Assembly (NCBI GenBank): GCA_017643845.1
Contig: JAEPMR010000007.1
Coordinates: forward strand, 20,964 to 84,963
From: Marivivens sp.
GTDB taxonomy: Bacteria; Pseudomonadota; Alphaproteobacteria; Rhodobacterales; Rhodobacteraceae
DNA length: 64,000 nucleotides
Reading direction: 5' to 3'
Shown in pieces: positions 63,521 to 64,000 of the stretch (position 1 is the first letter of the stretch; the number at the start of each line of letters is the position of its first letter). The translations under genes were made by a program, and so were the position numbers. A model generated the notes under the pieces. That model worked only from the letters and a program-made list of their open reading frames with translations. It did no database searches and was not told where the DNA came from.

Positions 63521-64000
63521 TTAGTACCGGATCTTCGGGTCGATCCACGCATAGAGGATATCGACCACGAGGTTGAAGAAGATCGTCAGCACACCCACGA
63601 GGATGGTGATGCCCATGATCACCGAATAATCGCGGTTGAAGGCGGAGTTGACGAAATACTGACCGATGCCGCCAGTGGAGAAATAGATATCCACCACCAC
63701 CGAGCCTGTAACCATGCCCACGAAAGCTGGGCCGAGGTAGGAGAGCGTCGGCAGGAGCGCCGGTTTCAGCGCGTGGCGCAGAACGATGCGGCTCATGGGC
63801 AGGCCTTTCGCGCGGGCGGTGCGGATAAAGCCGGAGTTCATCACCTCCAGCATAGACGAACGGGTGATCCGCGCGATTGAGGCCATGTAGGAGGTGGAGA
63901 GCGCAATCACCGGCATGACAACGTAATTCCATTGGCCGCCGTTCCAGCCGCCACCGGGTAGAAGGCCGAGCCAGAGGGTAAAGACGAGGATCAGGATCGG
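63521..64000 (-). CDS. oppB: Peptide ABC transporter permease (OppB-type), 5' end beyond the window
   Basis: RSSMLEVMNSGFIRTARAKGLPMSRIVLRHALKPALLPTLSYLGPAFVGMVTGSVVVD; reading frame runs to the window edge. Confidence 0.88.
   Translation of the reverse strand, partial: PILILVFTLWLGLLPGGGWNGGQWNYVVMPVIALSTSYMASIARITRSSMLEVMNSGFIRTARAKGLPMSRIVLRHALKPALLPTLSYLGPAFVGMVTGSVVVDIYFSTGGIGQYFVNSAFNRDYSVIMGITILVGVLTIFFNLVVDILYAWIDPKIRY

Noticed and set aside
63194-63880. 228-aa + strand ORF antisense to oppC/oppB
   Set aside because: Spans two convincing permease genes on the opposite strand; Asp/His-rich artefactual composition.

Overview
This 64 kb window is a chromosomal segment from an alphaproteobacterium, most likely Rhodobacteraceae (Roseobacter-like), judged from gene order and protein motifs. 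Nearly all of it is dense core/housekeeping sequence. In order it holds: a pyrimidine/purine salvage operon (cdd-deoA-deoB-add-upp); maeB; prpE; nadK; glyA; lepA; rpmB; meaB; an Lhr-type helicase plus PdeM-type phosphoesterase pair; a membrane-anchored LytTR regulator; a folate C1 cluster with two divergent folD genes, a chorismate mutase and fhs; ftsH-tilS-cpoB-pal-tolB-tolA-tolR-tolQ-ybgC; ruvB-ruvA-ruvC; a DUF1127 gene; prmA; priA; xerC; pcs; ileS; a truncated globin; ycjF/ycjX-like genes; truA; tamA-tamB; and an opp-type ABC transporter cut by the window end. I saw no CRISPR array, IS element, prophage, rRNA or convincing tRNA. No obviously new multi-gene system is visible. The most interesting signals are small: (1) an 11-bp-periodic ATGCACA repeat array upstream of tamA, nearly duplicated inside the deoB coding sequence; (2) a second FolD whose catalytic cyclohydrolase Lys is Gln; (3) a TTTGCAAA palindrome cluster upstream of prpE matching the PccR/ScfR-type operator; (4) a perfect hairpin over the Shine-Dalgarno of a small membrane-protein gene; (5) a DUF1127 gene with a two-hairpin, C/U-rich-loop 3' UTR resembling the Cuckoo RNA arrangement; (6) an Lhr-PdeM pair without the expected ligase and exonuclease. 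Product calls come from recognising protein sequence by eye; no database search was run.
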